DNA of 35,104 nucleotides from JAWXVD01 sp044425705 (GTDB taxonomy: Bacteria > Bacillota > Clostridia > Lachnospirales > Lachnospiraceae), in NCBI GenBank assembly GCA_044425705.1, contig JAWXVD010000022.1, forward strand, positions 1-35,104, written 5' to 3'. Within the stretch, counting starts at the first letter, position 1, and each line of letters begins with the position of its first letter. Shown here in pieces: positions 9,281-18,183 of the stretch. The position numbers and the translations under genes are program-made. The notes beneath the pieces were generated by a model. That model did no database searches. It saw only the letters and a program-made list of their open reading frames with translations, and had not been told where the DNA came from.

Positions 9281-9301
9281 TTTTATTAGTTATAAACATG
9301 C

Positions 9302-9310
9302 TTGTCCACA
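9302..9310. promoter_or_regulatory. DnaA box downstream of dnaA
   Basis: TTGTCCACA differs by one base from the consensus TTATCCACA. It lies just after the dnaA stop codon and about 160 bases from the unwinding-site box. A weaker TTATAAACA is at 9290-9298. Confidence 0.55.
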
Positions 9311-9325
9311 TAAATAAAATTTACT

Positions 9326-10699
9326 TTATGCAGGATTAATCTTTTTAATAATTATATCAACAGTATTTTTTAATTTTTCATCTGATTCAATAGATTCTTT
9401 TATTTTATTGTATCCATGATTAATAGTTGAATGGTCTTTACCACCTAGTAGTATTCCAATAGTCTTTAATGGAGATTCAGTCATAGTTCTTGAAAGATAC
9501 ATAACAATTTGTCTTGGAACAGCTATTTCTGCATTTCTCTTTGAGCTGCATAAGTCTTCTGTAGTAATATTATAATGTTCCGATACTATATCTAAAATTA
9601 ATTCAATTGTTATCTTTCTTTTTTCATTAGGTGATATAAGATCTTTTAATGCTTTCGAAGCTAATTCTATATTTATTTCTTTTTTTTCAAGTCTTGACAT
9701 AGCTACTAATTTATTAAGTGATCCTTCTAATTCTCTAATATTAGATTTAACATTTTTTGCAATGTAATCCATTACATCATCTGGAATATTGAAAATATGT
9801 AAATTATCTAATTCTTCTTTTTTTCGAAGAATAGCCATTCTGGTCTCATACTCAGGTGCAGAAATATCAGCTATAAGTCCCCATTCAAATCTAGTTCTTA
9901 GGCGAGCTTCTAAAGTTTCTATATCTTTAGGAGGTCTATCACTTGAAATGATAATTTGTTTTCCAGATACGTGTAAATGATTAAACGTATGGAAAAATTC
10001 TTCTTGTGTGCTTTCTTTACCTATTATAAATTGAACATCATCAATCAATAGAACATCTATATTTCTATATTTTTCTCTGAATAGTTGCATAGAAGATTCA
10101 TTGCCTTTTTTTCCACTTTTTAAGGAATCAATAAGTTCATTCGTAAATGTTTCACTTGTTACATACAATACTTTCTTTGTAGAATCTGTTTCTAATATAT
10201 GTCTGGCAATTGAATGCATTAAGTGAGTTTTACCTAGTCCTACACCTCCATATAAAAATAAAGGATTATAGATATCACCAGGCGATTCTGATACTGCTAC
10301 AGATGCTGCATGCGCAAATGAATTATTTCCACCTACAACAAATGTATCGAATGTATATTTTGGATTTAGATTTGCATTTTCTACTAATGATTTGATTTTA
10401 TTCATTTTTCCAGTATCACTAAAAGACATCTGTGTGGGCAGTTCTTCTGTCTCACTAATAAATATAACATCATATTCTTTACCAGTTACTTCTGCGATAC
10501 ATACTTTAAGAGGGAGTAAATATTTTGATTTTATAATATCTACACTTCCTTTTAAATCGACAAAAATATATACAGTATCATCTATTACATCAGATACTGT
10601 AAGTGGTAAAATCCATGTTTTCATACAGATATCAGATATACTGTACTCTTCTTTAAGTTTTATAATAATTTCGTTCCAATGCATTTTCACCACGTTCAT
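9326..10699 (-). CDS. dnaA: chromosomal replication initiator DnaA
   Basis: DnaA is the AAA+ initiator that binds DnaA boxes and opens oriC. The 457-residue protein has domain I (about 1-85), a short linker, the AAA+ domain with Walker A GGVGLGKTH (151-159) and Walker B VLLIDD (216-221), and domain IV (from about residue 370) with the helix-turn-helix signature GGKDHSTINHGY. The start ATG has AGGAG seven bases upstream; a second ATG five codons in is less well placed. It is the first gene of the leftward run, with DnaA boxes on both sides, so self-repression is likely. Confidence 0.98.
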   Translation of the reverse strand: MNVVKMHWNEIIIKLKEEYSISDICMKTWILPLTVSDVIDDTVYIFVDLKGSVDIIKSKYLLPLKVCIAEVTGKEYDVIFISETEELPTQMSFSDTGKMNKIKSLVENANLNPKYTFDTFVVGGNNSFAHAASVAVSESPGDIYNPLFLYGGVGLGKTHLMHSIARHILETDSTKKVLYVTSETFTNELIDSLKSGKKGNESSMQLFREKYRNIDVLLIDDVQFIIGKESTQEEFFHTFNHLHVSGKQIIISSDRPPKDIETLEARLRTRFEWGLIADISAPEYETRMAILRKKEELDNLHIFNIPDDVMDYIAKNVKSNIRELEGSLNKLVAMSRLEKKEINIELASKALKDLISPNEKRKITIELILDIVSEHYNITTEDLCSSKRNAEIAVPRQIVMYLSRTMTESPLKTIGILLGGKDHSTINHGYNKIKESIESDEKLKNTVDIIIKKINPA

Positions 10700-10725
10700 A
10701 TTTATTGCTCCTATTTCTTAATATA

Positions 10726-10754
10726 ATTATACATATAGTATTTTACATCAAATT
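10726..10754 (-). promoter_or_regulatory. possible dnaA promoter
   Basis: A TATAAT box (10731-10726, minus strand) lies about 27 bases before the dnaA ATG. The matching -35 (AATTTG at 17 bases) is weak. A DnaA box at 10781-10789 lies just upstream, which would suit autoregulation. Confidence 0.4.
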
Positions 10755-10780
10755 ACACATATTATCAATGTGAATTATTT

Positions 10781-10906
10781 TGTGGATAACTCAAAATTAT
10801 AAATCAACACATTTATATAAGGAAATATCATGCATAGGGGGGATAAGTTTGAATAAATATTTATTTATAACAAGGTTATCCACATTAATTACCACAGTTA
10901 CCAACA
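10781..10906. other. oriC: second part of oriC: DnaA boxes between dnaA and rpmH
   Basis: There are two perfect DnaA boxes in opposite orientations, TGTGGATAA (10781-10789) and TTATCCACA (10876-10884). A degenerate TTACCAACA follows at 10898-10906. The gap from 10700 to 11057 is otherwise AT-rich and has no gene. It holds the promoters of dnaA and rpmH and a TA-repeat near 11020. Together with the dnaA-dnaN gap it makes a bipartite origin. Confidence 0.8.
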
Positions 10907-10955
10907 TATATTTATAGTATTTAAAATAAAAAACTACGAAATTACTTGGAATTAC

Positions 10956-10985
10956 TTGACTTTACAGTGTGTTTGTGATTATAAT
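10956..10985 (+). promoter_or_regulatory. promoter of the rpmH-rnpA run
   Basis: TTGACT (10956-10961) and a perfect TATAAT (10980-10985) are 18 bases apart, about 70 bases upstream of rpmH. Confidence 0.75.
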
Positions 10986-11057
10986 ACTGAGTAATGTCTA
11001 TAAAAATAAATTACTTATATATATATATAGGTTGCAGTTTTAAGGAGGTGGATTTCA

Positions 11058-11192
11058 ATGAAAATGACATTCCAACCAAAAAAGAGATCAAGATCTAAAG
11101 TTCATGGTTTTAGAGCAAGAATGAGCACTGTAGGTGGAAGAAAAGTTTTAGCATCTAGAAGAGCAAAAGGAAGAAAAAAATTATCAGCTTAG
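11058..11192 (+). CDS. rpmH: 50S ribosomal protein L34
   Basis: This 44-residue, very basic protein starts MKMTFQPKKRSRSKVHGFR, with the STVGGRKVLASRRAKGRKKL body typical of L34, part of the large ribosomal subunit. A strong AAGGAGGTG site precedes the ATG. It is the first gene rightward of the origin and the usual upstream partner of rnpA, 42 bases away. Confidence 0.97.
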   Translation: MKMTFQPKKRSRSKVHGFRARMSTVGGRKVLASRRAKGRKKLSA

Positions 11193-11234
11193 GCCGCAGA
11201 AATGTGGTCTTTCTTTCTTATTAAGAGGTATTAT

Positions 11235-11570
11235 ATGAAATATAGTGATTCATTAAAGAAAAACAGTGATTTTCAAAAAGTTTATAAAAAGGGAAAATCA
11301 TATGCGAATAAGTATTTAATTGCATATGTGATAAAAAATGAAACTGAAACAAATAGATTAGGGATTTCAGTTAGTAAAAAGGTAGGCAATAGCATAGTAA
11401 GACATAGAGTTACAAGGTTAATAAGAGAAAGCTACAGACTACAAGAAGAACATTTTCATCGTGGGTATGATATAGTTGTAATAGCTAGAGTAGGCGCAAA
11501 GAGTAGAAGTTATCATGAGGTAGAGAGCGCATTACTCCACGTTGGAAAGCTTCATAATATTATAGATTAA
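11235..11570 (+). CDS. rnpA: ribonuclease P protein component
   Basis: This 111-residue basic protein helps the RNase P RNA trim 5' leaders from pre-tRNAs. It has the N-terminal LKKNSDFQKVYKKGKSY segment and the conserved NRLGISVSKKVGNSIVRHRVTRLIRES helix, where the usual RNR core reads RHR. The frame is open back to 11202, but GAGGT seven bases before the ATG at 11235 and family length favour that start. Confidence 0.95.
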   Translation: MKYSDSLKKNSDFQKVYKKGKSYANKYLIAYVIKNETETNRLGISVSKKVGNSIVRHRVTRLIRESYRLQEEHFHRGYDIVVIARVGAKSRSYHEVESALLHVGKLHNIID

Positions 11571-11588
11571 CAAAATGGAGATGCAAAA

Positions 11589-11801
11589 GTGAAAAGAGTA
11601 CTAATAGGAATGATAAAGTTTTATAGAAAATATTTATCAGGTTTAAAGGTTAATAGTACATGTATTTTTATTCCAACTTGTTCTCAGTATGGAATAGAAG
11701 CAATAGAAAAACATGGCGCCATAAAAGGTTCCTTACTTACAATATGGCGTATTTTGCGATGCAATCCATTTTCAAAAGGCGGTTATGATCCCGTACCATA
11801 G
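11589..11801 (+). CDS. yidD: membrane protein insertion efficiency factor YidD
   Basis: This 70-residue protein has the family core CIFIPTCSQYGIEAIEKHG and the ending RCNPFSKGGYDPVP. YidD is thought to help YidC and Sec insert membrane proteins. It uses a GTG start with GGAG upstream. It lies 18 bases after rnpA and 11 bases before yidC, the usual order. Confidence 0.95.
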   Translation: MKRVLIGMIKFYRKYLSGLKVNSTCIFIPTCSQYGIEAIEKHGAIKGSLLTIWRILRCNPFSKGGYDPVP

Positions 11802-11812
11802 GAGGAAAATTT

Positions 11813-13075
11813 ATGACAGGTATTCTTTTAACAAAATCAACTACATTTATTATCGGACCAGTTGCTTCTTTATTAGGTGTATTGATGAATGCTATTTTTA
11901 ATTTTTTGGATATAGTATTTGGCATTCAAAACATTAGTATTTCAATTATAGTTTTTACAATTGTTATTTATACATTAATGATTCCATTAAACTATAACCA
12001 ACAAAAATTCCAAAGATTATCTTCGGTTATGCAACCTGAGATAAAAAAAATTCAAGACAAATACAAAAATAAAAAAGATCAAGTTTCTATGCAAAAAATG
12101 CAAGAAGAAACAAAATTAGTTTATGAAAAATATGGTACTAGTGCTACAGGCGGATGTATGCAATTACTTATACAAATGCCTATATTATTTGGACTTTATA
12201 AGGTAATTCAAAATATTCCAGCTTATGTGGAGTCGGTTAAAGAAAATTATTTGCCATTAGCTAATGAAATATTAAATACTGATGGTTGCCAAAGTGCTTT
12301 AGAAGTTGTAGGTTCTGAATCACCTATTTATATAAGTCCAGACAATTATGATTATACACAAGTAAATACAATTGTTGATGTATTATATAAATTCCAAGAT
12401 GATACTTGGGCTTGGTTAGCTAGTACATTTCCAGATTTAGACACTTTAGTTGTTACAACGCAAGAAGGTATAGAACATTTAAATTCATTTTTAGGAATTA
12501 GTATTACTAATTCACCAATGACAACAATAACACAAAATTATCAAACTGATATTTTGATGGCAGTAGTAGCGATATTAATACCTGTTTTAGCTGGTTTATC
12601 ACAATATTTAAGTATCAAATTAGCACAAACAGGACAAGAAATAGATCCGGAAAACCCAATGGCATCTTCTATGAAAACTATGAATACTACAATGCCATTA
12701 TTGTCTGTATTTATGTGTTTCACTTTACCAGCAGGTCTTGGTATTTATTGGATTGCTAGTGCGATAGTTAGAACAGTTCAACAAATTGTAATTAAAAAAT
12801 ATTTAGCAAGACAATCTCTTGATGATTTAATTGAAAAGAATAGAGCTAAGGCAGCTGCAAAAAGAGAGAAAAAAGGTACTTCAGCTAGTAAAATAAATGA
12901 AATGGCACAAAAAAATGCTAAAAGAGTAGAAGAATTACAAGCAGCACAAATTTCAGCAAAAGATAAAGAAACATTACTACAAGAAGCAAAAGATAAAAGA
13001 TTAAATGCAAAACCTGGTAGTTTATCTGCTAAGGCAAACATGGTAAAAGATTTTAACGAGAGTAACAGACAATAA
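11813..13075 (+). CDS. yidC: membrane protein insertase YidC/OxaA
   Basis: This 420-residue inner-membrane insertase acts alone or with Sec. Hydrophobic segments lie at about residues 10-32, 40-60, 100-120, 240-265 and 288-325. A basic cytoplasmic stretch follows the second (about 60-98). An external loop of roughly 100 residues lies between the third and fourth segments. The C-terminal tail from about residue 330 is rich in Lys, Ala and Glu and could contact the ribosome. An AGGAGG site precedes the ATG. The jag gene follows 22 bases later. Confidence 0.95.
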   Translation: MTGILLTKSTTFIIGPVASLLGVLMNAIFNFLDIVFGIQNISISIIVFTIVIYTLMIPLNYNQQKFQRLSSVMQPEIKKIQDKYKNKKDQVSMQKMQEETKLVYEKYGTSATGGCMQLLIQMPILFGLYKVIQNIPAYVESVKENYLPLANEILNTDGCQSALEVVGSESPIYISPDNYDYTQVNTIVDVLYKFQDDTWAWLASTFPDLDTLVVTTQEGIEHLNSFLGISITNSPMTTITQNYQTDILMAVVAILIPVLAGLSQYLSIKLAQTGQEIDPENPMASSMKTMNTTMPLLSVFMCFTLPAGLGIYWIASAIVRTVQQIVIKKYLARQSLDDLIEKNRAKAAAKREKKGTSASKINEMAQKNAKRVEELQAAQISAKDKETLLQEAKDKRLNAKPGSLSAKANMVKDFNESNRQ

Positions 13076-13097
13076 TCTTTAAAGTGAGGGATTTTAG

Positions 13098-13967
13098 ATG
13101 AATACAATTACAGTTACAGCTAAATCAATTGAAGAGGCAATTACTAAAGCAACTATTCAATTAGGTATTACCAGTAGTGAGTTAGGTTATGATGTTATTG
13201 AAAAGGGAAGCGCAGGATTCCTTGGAATTGGTACTAAAAACAGTGTAATCAGAGCATATAGAAAAGCAGATTTACCTGTAGAAGAAAAAATAATAGAAAA
13301 GCCCGTAGTAAAAGAGGAAGCTAAGATAATTAAAAAAGAAGTAAAAGTGGTGGAAGAAAAAGCTTCTGTTGTTAAAAAGCAACCTAAAAAACCAGTGAAA
13401 AAAGAAATAAAAACTACTAATGAAAATGTAGAAGCTAATAAATCTGTTGAAGAATCAAAACCAGCTAAAAAAGAAATAGTGAAGGAGCCTAAAACAGTAG
13501 CAAAAATCGAAAAAGAAACTATTTTAGCAACAAAGAAATTTATTGAAGATGTTCTAAAAAGTATGGATATCGAAGCTACAGTTATTGCTGAAGTTGATGA
13601 AGAAGGTGCTTTATCGGTTAATATTGATGGAAAAAATATGGGAGTGTTAATAGGTAAACGAGGACAAACATTAGATTCCCTTCAATATTTAGCTAATAGA
13701 GTTGCTAATAAAGAACAAGATGGATATATTCGAGTAAAACTGGACACTGAAAATTATCGTGAAAGAAGAAAGAAAACGCTTGAAAACCTTGCGAAAAATA
13801 TAGCTTATAAGGTTAAAAGAACAAGAAAGCCTGTTTCACTTGAGCCAATGAACCCATATGAAAGACGAATTATTCATTCAGCATTACAAGATGATAGTAG
13901 AGTTTCTACACATAGTGAAGGTGATGAACCTTATCGTAAAGTTGTAGTTACGTTAGCTAGAAAGTAA
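13098..13967 (+). CDS. jag: RNA-binding protein Jag/KhpB
   Basis: This 289-residue protein has three parts: a Jag-N domain (1-50, with KGSAGFLGIGTKNSVIRAY), a low-complexity Lys/Glu/Val-rich linker (about 55-135), and C-terminal KH (GVLIGKRGQTLDSLQYL) and R3H (ending EPYRKVVVTL) domains. In other Firmicutes the homologue binds RNA with KhpA and affects cell elongation and sporulation. Position after yidC is conserved. A terminator follows. Confidence 0.95.
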   Translation: MNTITVTAKSIEEAITKATIQLGITSSELGYDVIEKGSAGFLGIGTKNSVIRAYRKADLPVEEKIIEKPVVKEEAKIIKKEVKVVEEKASVVKKQPKKPVKKEIKTTNENVEANKSVEESKPAKKEIVKEPKTVAKIEKETILATKKFIEDVLKSMDIEATVIAEVDEEGALSVNIDGKNMGVLIGKRGQTLDSLQYLANRVANKEQDGYIRVKLDTENYRERRKKTLENLAKNIAYKVKRTRKPVSLEPMNPYERRIIHSALQDDSRVSTHSEGDEPYRKVVVTLARK

Positions 13968-13999
13968 AAAGTAATTTTATTTAAAAGAATATTTAAGAA

Positions 14000-14039
14000 G
14001 ATCACATTTCACTACTTGATAGTAATGTGGTCTTTTTTT
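14000..14039 (+). terminator. terminator after jag
   Basis: A long stem with arms GATCACATT...ACTA and TAGT...AATGTGGTC (14000-14032) is followed by seven T. It closes the rpmH-to-jag run. Confidence 0.85.
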
Positions 14040-14108
14040 ATTAAGCAAAACATGCTATTATTAAGTATTGTATATATAATGGATACCTAGAAAGATATGG
14101 AGGTAAAT

Positions 14109-15497
14109 ATGTTTATCAAGGAAACAATAGCTGCAATAGCGACACCAATGAGTAGTTCTGGTATTGGTATTATTAGAATTAGTGGAGAAAATGCTTTAGA
14201 TATAGTTGATAAGATATATTTAAGTAAAAATAGAAATAAAATAATTTCACAACAGAAATCACATACTATCCATTATGGATTTATTGTAGATAATGAAGAA
14301 GTGATTGATGAAGTTTTAGTTTCTATTATGAGAGGTCCTAATAGTTATACAGGTGAGGATACGATAGAAGTTAATTGTCATGGCGGAATTTTTGTGATGC
14401 AAAAGGTTTTACAATTAATTACTAAATGTGGTGCTAGACCAGCTGAACCAGGTGAATTTACTAAAAGAGCATTTCTTAATGGTAAAATGGATTTGTCACA
14501 AGCGGAAGCAGTAATGGATGTAATTGATTCTAAAAATAATTATGCCTTACAAAGTTCTATGAGCCAACTAAAAGGGAATGTACAGAGTAAAATCAATGAA
14601 GTTCGTGAGACTATTATATATCACACGGCATTTATAGAAACAGCACTTGATGACCCTGAACATATTTCGATTGATGGATATAGTGATGAATTAAAAGTAG
14701 TGACATTAGAGATGGTAAGTAAACTTAAAAGGTTACTTGATACGGCTGATGATGGAAGAATTATTAAAGAAGGAATACAAACAGTTATTGTAGGAAAACC
14801 AAATGCAGGAAAGTCTTCATTGCTTAATATTTTAGTGGGGGTTGATAGAGCAATTGTTACTGATATAGCAGGAACAACAAGAGATATATTAGAAGAATCT
14901 ATTAATTTAAATGGAATAACTTTAAATATAGTTGATACTGCAGGAATTCGAGATACTGCAGATATTGTAGAAAAAATGGGAGTTGACAGGGCTAAGCAAT
15001 ACGCAAACAAAGCCGATTTACTTATGTTTGTAGTAGATTCATCGCGAGAGTTGGATGAAAACGATAAGCAGATATTTGATATAATCGAGGATAAGAAAGC
15101 AGTGATACTGTTAAATAAAACTGATTTAGAGCAAGTGATATCTATTGACAATTTAGAACAACTAGGAGTTCCTAAACATGTTCCTGTTATTCCAATTTCA
15201 GCTAAAAATAATATAGGAATCAAAGATTTAGAAAATAAAGTGAAAGAAATGTTTTTTCATGGAGAACTTGATTTCAATGATGAAATCTATATTACAAATA
15301 TGAGACATAAAGTAGCACTTCAATCAGCTTATGATAGTTTAAATAAAGTATTAGAAAGTATTGAATTAGGGTTACCAGAAGATTTCTATTCCATAGATTT
15401 ACTTGATGCATATGAAGCACTTGGAACAATTATTGGTGAGACGATAGGAGAAGATTTAGTAAATGAAATATTCAGCAAATTCTGTATGGGAAAATAA
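14109..15497 (+). CDS. mnmE: tRNA modification GTPase MnmE
   Basis: With MnmG, MnmE adds the (carboxymethyl)aminomethyl group to U34 of certain tRNAs. The 462-residue protein has an N-terminal folate-binding domain, helices, an inserted G domain (VGKPNAGKS, TDIAGTTRD, DTAGIR, NKTD) and the C-terminal catalytic cysteine in FCMGK, where most members have CIGK. An in-frame ATG at 14097 is part of the GGAGG ribosome site, so 14109 is the better start. It overlaps mnmG by 35 bases, implying coupled translation. Confidence 0.97.
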   Translation: MFIKETIAAIATPMSSSGIGIIRISGENALDIVDKIYLSKNRNKIISQQKSHTIHYGFIVDNEEVIDEVLVSIMRGPNSYTGEDTIEVNCHGGIFVMQKVLQLITKCGARPAEPGEFTKRAFLNGKMDLSQAEAVMDVIDSKNNYALQSSMSQLKGNVQSKINEVRETIIYHTAFIETALDDPEHISIDGYSDELKVVTLEMVSKLKRLLDTADDGRIIKEGIQTVIVGKPNAGKSSLLNILVGVDRAIVTDIAGTTRDILEESINLNGITLNIVDTAGIRDTADIVEKMGVDRAKQYANKADLLMFVVDSSRELDENDKQIFDIIEDKKAVILLNKTDLEQVISIDNLEQLGVPKHVPVIPISAKNNIGIKDLENKVKEMFFHGELDFNDEIYITNMRHKVALQSAYDSLNKVLESIELGLPEDFYSIDLLDAYEALGTIIGETIGEDLVNEIFSKFCMGK

Positions 15498-17382
15498 TGA
15501 TAAATACGATGTAGTGATAATAGGAGCTGGGCATGCGGGTTGTGAAGCTGCGTTAGCAACGGCAAGGTTAGGATTGAAAACAATTGTTTTCACAGTTAAT
15601 ATTGAAAGTATTGCACTTATGCCATGTAACCCTAATATAGGAGGCACTTCTAAAGGCCACTTAGTTCGTGAATTAGATGCTTTAGGAGGCGAGATGGGTA
15701 AAGTTATTGATCGTACATTTATTCAGTCTAAGATGCTTAATAAGTCAAAAGGACCAGCTGTTCACTCTTTAAGGGCTCAAGCGGATAAAAACTCCTATAG
15801 CAATACAATGAGACAAATACTTGAAGGAGAACCTAATATTGAAATCCAGCAAGGCGAAGTTGCAGATATTATAGTAGAAAATCAAATTATTACTGGTGTT
15901 GTAACGTCATCAGGAGCAACCTATAAATGTAAAGCTGTCGTAATTTGCGCAGGGACATACTTAAAAGCAAGATGTATATATGGTGAAATAAGCGCGAATA
16001 CAGGTCCAAATGGTTTGCAAGCTGCAAACTATCTTACCAGTAGTCTAAAAGATCTAGGGATTGTTTTACGTAGATTCAAGACGGGGACACCTGCACGTAT
16101 TGATAGACGATCGGTTGACTTTAGCAAGATGGAAGAACAATTTGGTGATGAACGAGTAGTTCCTTTTTCATTTACTACGAATGAAGAAGATGTACAAATC
16201 GATCAAGTTTCTTGCTGGTTAACATACACAAATCCTAAAACACATGAAATTATTAGAAATAATCTAGATAGATCACCTTTATATTCTGGGAAAATAGAAG
16301 GAACAGGACCAAGATATTGTCCGTCCATAGAGGACAAAGTGGTTAAATTTTCCGACAAGGACAGACACCAAGTTTTTATTGAGCCAGAAGGATTAACTAC
16401 ATTTGAAATGTATATTGGGGGAATGTCTAGCTCTTTGCCAGAAGACGTACAGTATGCAATGTACAGAACAGTTCCAGGGTTGGAAAATGTACGAATTGTT
16501 CGAAATGCATATGCAATTGAATATGATTGCATAGATGCCAGACAATTAAATGCAACTTTGGAATTTAAAAATATTTCAGGGTTGTATAGTTGCGGTCAAT
16601 TTAATGGAAGTTCTGGATATGAAGAAGCTGCAGCACAAGGGTTAGTAGCAGGAATTAATGCAGCGCTGAAAATAATTGGGAAAGAACAGATTATTATTGA
16701 TAGATCTGAAGGATATATTGGTGTGCTTATTGATGATTTGGTAACAAAAGAAAGTAAGGAGCCATATCGAATGATGACATCACGTGCAGAATATCGATTA
16801 TTATTGCGTCAAGATAATGCTGATCAAAGATTAACTAAATTAGGATATCAAGTTGGATTAATAAATCAAGAAAGATATGAAAAACTTCTAGATAAAGAAA
16901 AGATGATAGAAGAAGAAGTTAGTCGTATGTTAAAAACTTCCGTTGGAGCGAATGCAGTCATAAACACATTTTTAGATAAATGCGGAAGTACGAAATTGAC
17001 TTCAGGTTCTACTTTAGCAGAATTAATACGAAGACCAGAATTAAATTATGAAGTAGTATCTGAGATTGATAAGGATAGGACGTTGTTGCCGAATGATGTT
17101 ATAGAACAAGTTAATATTAATATCAAATATGACGGTTATATAACTAGACAAAAGAAACAAGTTGAACAATTTAAAAAACTCGAAACAAAAAGAATTCCTG
17201 AAAATATAGATTATAATTTAATTAATAGTTTGCGAATTGAAGCTACACAAAAATTAAATGAATATAGACCAATATCTATTGGACAAGCATCAAGAATATC
17301 AGGAGTATCACCAGCAGATATTTCAGTATTGCTAGTATATATTGAACAATTTGGACGTAATAACAATGAGGAAAAGAGATAG
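15463..17382 (+). CDS. mnmG: tRNA uridine-5-carboxymethylaminomethyl modification enzyme MnmG
   Basis: This FAD-dependent partner of MnmE has 639 residues. The N-terminal dinucleotide fold reads VIIGAGHAGCEAALATARLG, followed by the conserved PCNPNIGGTSKGHLVREIDALGG-like block, with Leu for Ile. The central IDARQLNATLEFK region and the C-terminal tRNA-binding part (SRAEYRLLLRQDNAD) are intact. The only plausible ATG is inside mnmE. rsmG starts right after its stop codon. Confidence 0.97.
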   Translation: MKYSANSVWENNDKYDVVIIGAGHAGCEAALATARLGLKTIVFTVNIESIALMPCNPNIGGTSKGHLVRELDALGGEMGKVIDRTFIQSKMLNKSKGPAVHSLRAQADKNSYSNTMRQILEGEPNIEIQQGEVADIIVENQIITGVVTSSGATYKCKAVVICAGTYLKARCIYGEISANTGPNGLQAANYLTSSLKDLGIVLRRFKTGTPARIDRRSVDFSKMEEQFGDERVVPFSFTTNEEDVQIDQVSCWLTYTNPKTHEIIRNNLDRSPLYSGKIEGTGPRYCPSIEDKVVKFSDKDRHQVFIEPEGLTTFEMYIGGMSSSLPEDVQYAMYRTVPGLENVRIVRNAYAIEYDCIDARQLNATLEFKNISGLYSCGQFNGSSGYEEAAAQGLVAGINAALKIIGKEQIIIDRSEGYIGVLIDDLVTKESKEPYRMMTSRAEYRLLLRQDNADQRLTKLGYQVGLINQERYEKLLDKEKMIEEEVSRMLKTSVGANAVINTFLDKCGSTKLTSGSTLAELIRRPELNYEVVSEIDKDRTLLPNDVIEQVNINIKYDGYITRQKKQVEQFKKLETKRIPENIDYNLINSLRIEATQKLNEYRPISIGQASRISGVSPADISVLLVYIEQFGRNNNEEKR

Positions 17383-18084
17383 ATGAAAAGATACGAAGAA
17401 TATTTAAATAAAATTGGTGTTGTTTTAAGTGATTCACAGATTGAACAGTTTAACAAATTTTATGAAATGTTAATTGAAAAAAATAAAGTAATGAATTTAA
17501 CGGGAATAACAGAATATGATGAAGTTGTTGAAAAACATTTTATAGATAGCTTGGCTATAGGCGCATTTGACAAAATTGAAGGTAAAATAATTGATATTGG
17601 GACAGGTGCAGGATTTCCAGGAATTCCATTGAAGATAGCATTCCCTGAAATCGAGATTGTTTTGTTAGATTCTTTGAACAAGAGAATTAAATTTTTAGAT
17701 GAAGTAATAGACGAGTTAGGACTTGAAAAAATAGAAACGATACATGGTAGAGCAGAAGATTATGCTCAGCAATTAAAATATCGTGAAGAATTTGATTTTT
17801 GTGTATCGCGAGCCGTAGCGAATTTATCTACACTTTCGGAGTATTGCCTACCCTTTGTCAAAATTAATGGTAAGTTTATATCGTATAAATCTGGTGAAAT
17901 AAATGATGAACTGGTTGCTTCTAGAAGAGCAATTGAATTATTAGGTGGAAATATTATTGAAGTTAATAAATTTGAATTGCCTAATAGCACAGGAAGCAGA
18001 TCGGCTGTAGTTATAAATAAAATTAAGAAAACTGAAAAGAAATATCCTAGAAAAGCAGGTTTACCTGCAAAAGAACCAATATAA
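17383..18084 (+). CDS. rsmG: 16S rRNA (guanine-527-N7)-methyltransferase RsmG
   Basis: RsmG methylates G527 of 16S rRNA using S-adenosylmethionine. The 233-residue protein has motif I IDIGTGAGFPGIPLKI (70-85), the VLLDSLNKRIKFLDE segment, the FCVSRAVA motif and a Lys-rich tail. Its ATG directly follows the mnmG stop codon, with GAGGAAAAG as the ribosome site. A perfect parS site begins at the base after its stop codon. Confidence 0.96.
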   Translation: MKRYEEYLNKIGVVLSDSQIEQFNKFYEMLIEKNKVMNLTGITEYDEVVEKHFIDSLAIGAFDKIEGKIIDIGTGAGFPGIPLKIAFPEIEIVLLDSLNKRIKFLDEVIDELGLEKIETIHGRAEDYAQQLKYREEFDFCVSRAVANLSTLSEYCLPFVKINGKFISYKSGEINDELVASRRAIELLGGNIIEVNKFELPNSTGSRSAVVINKIKKTEKKYPRKAGLPAKEPI

Positions 18085-18100
18085 TGTTTCACGTGAAACA
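18085..18100. promoter_or_regulatory. parS: parS site 1
   Basis: TGTTTCACGTGAAACA is a perfect match to the Firmicutes parS consensus bound by ParB/Spo0J. Here the perfect palindrome extends to 26 bases (18080-18105). It lies between the rsmG stop codon and its terminator. Confidence 0.95.
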
Positions 18101-18106
18101 TTATAG

Positions 18107-18148
18107 AAAAGAGAGAGGAAACGATGAGCGTGTTTTCTCTCTCTTTTT
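18107..18148 (+). terminator. terminator after rsmG
   Basis: AAAAGAGAGAGGAAAC (18107-18122) pairs with GTTTTCTCTCTCTT (18132-18145), with a T-run to 18148. The opposite strand also ends in TTTT, so it may stop the convergent hydrolase transcript as well. Confidence 0.85.
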
Positions 18149-18183
18149 GTAATGTACTTGTTATTGTATTAAGATATAGGCGT

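Noticed and set aside
14621..15223. 200-codon minus-strand frame inside mnmE
   Set aside because: It is antisense to a fully conserved mnmE and is rich in Ser and Ile as expected for a shadow frame; no ribosome site was found.
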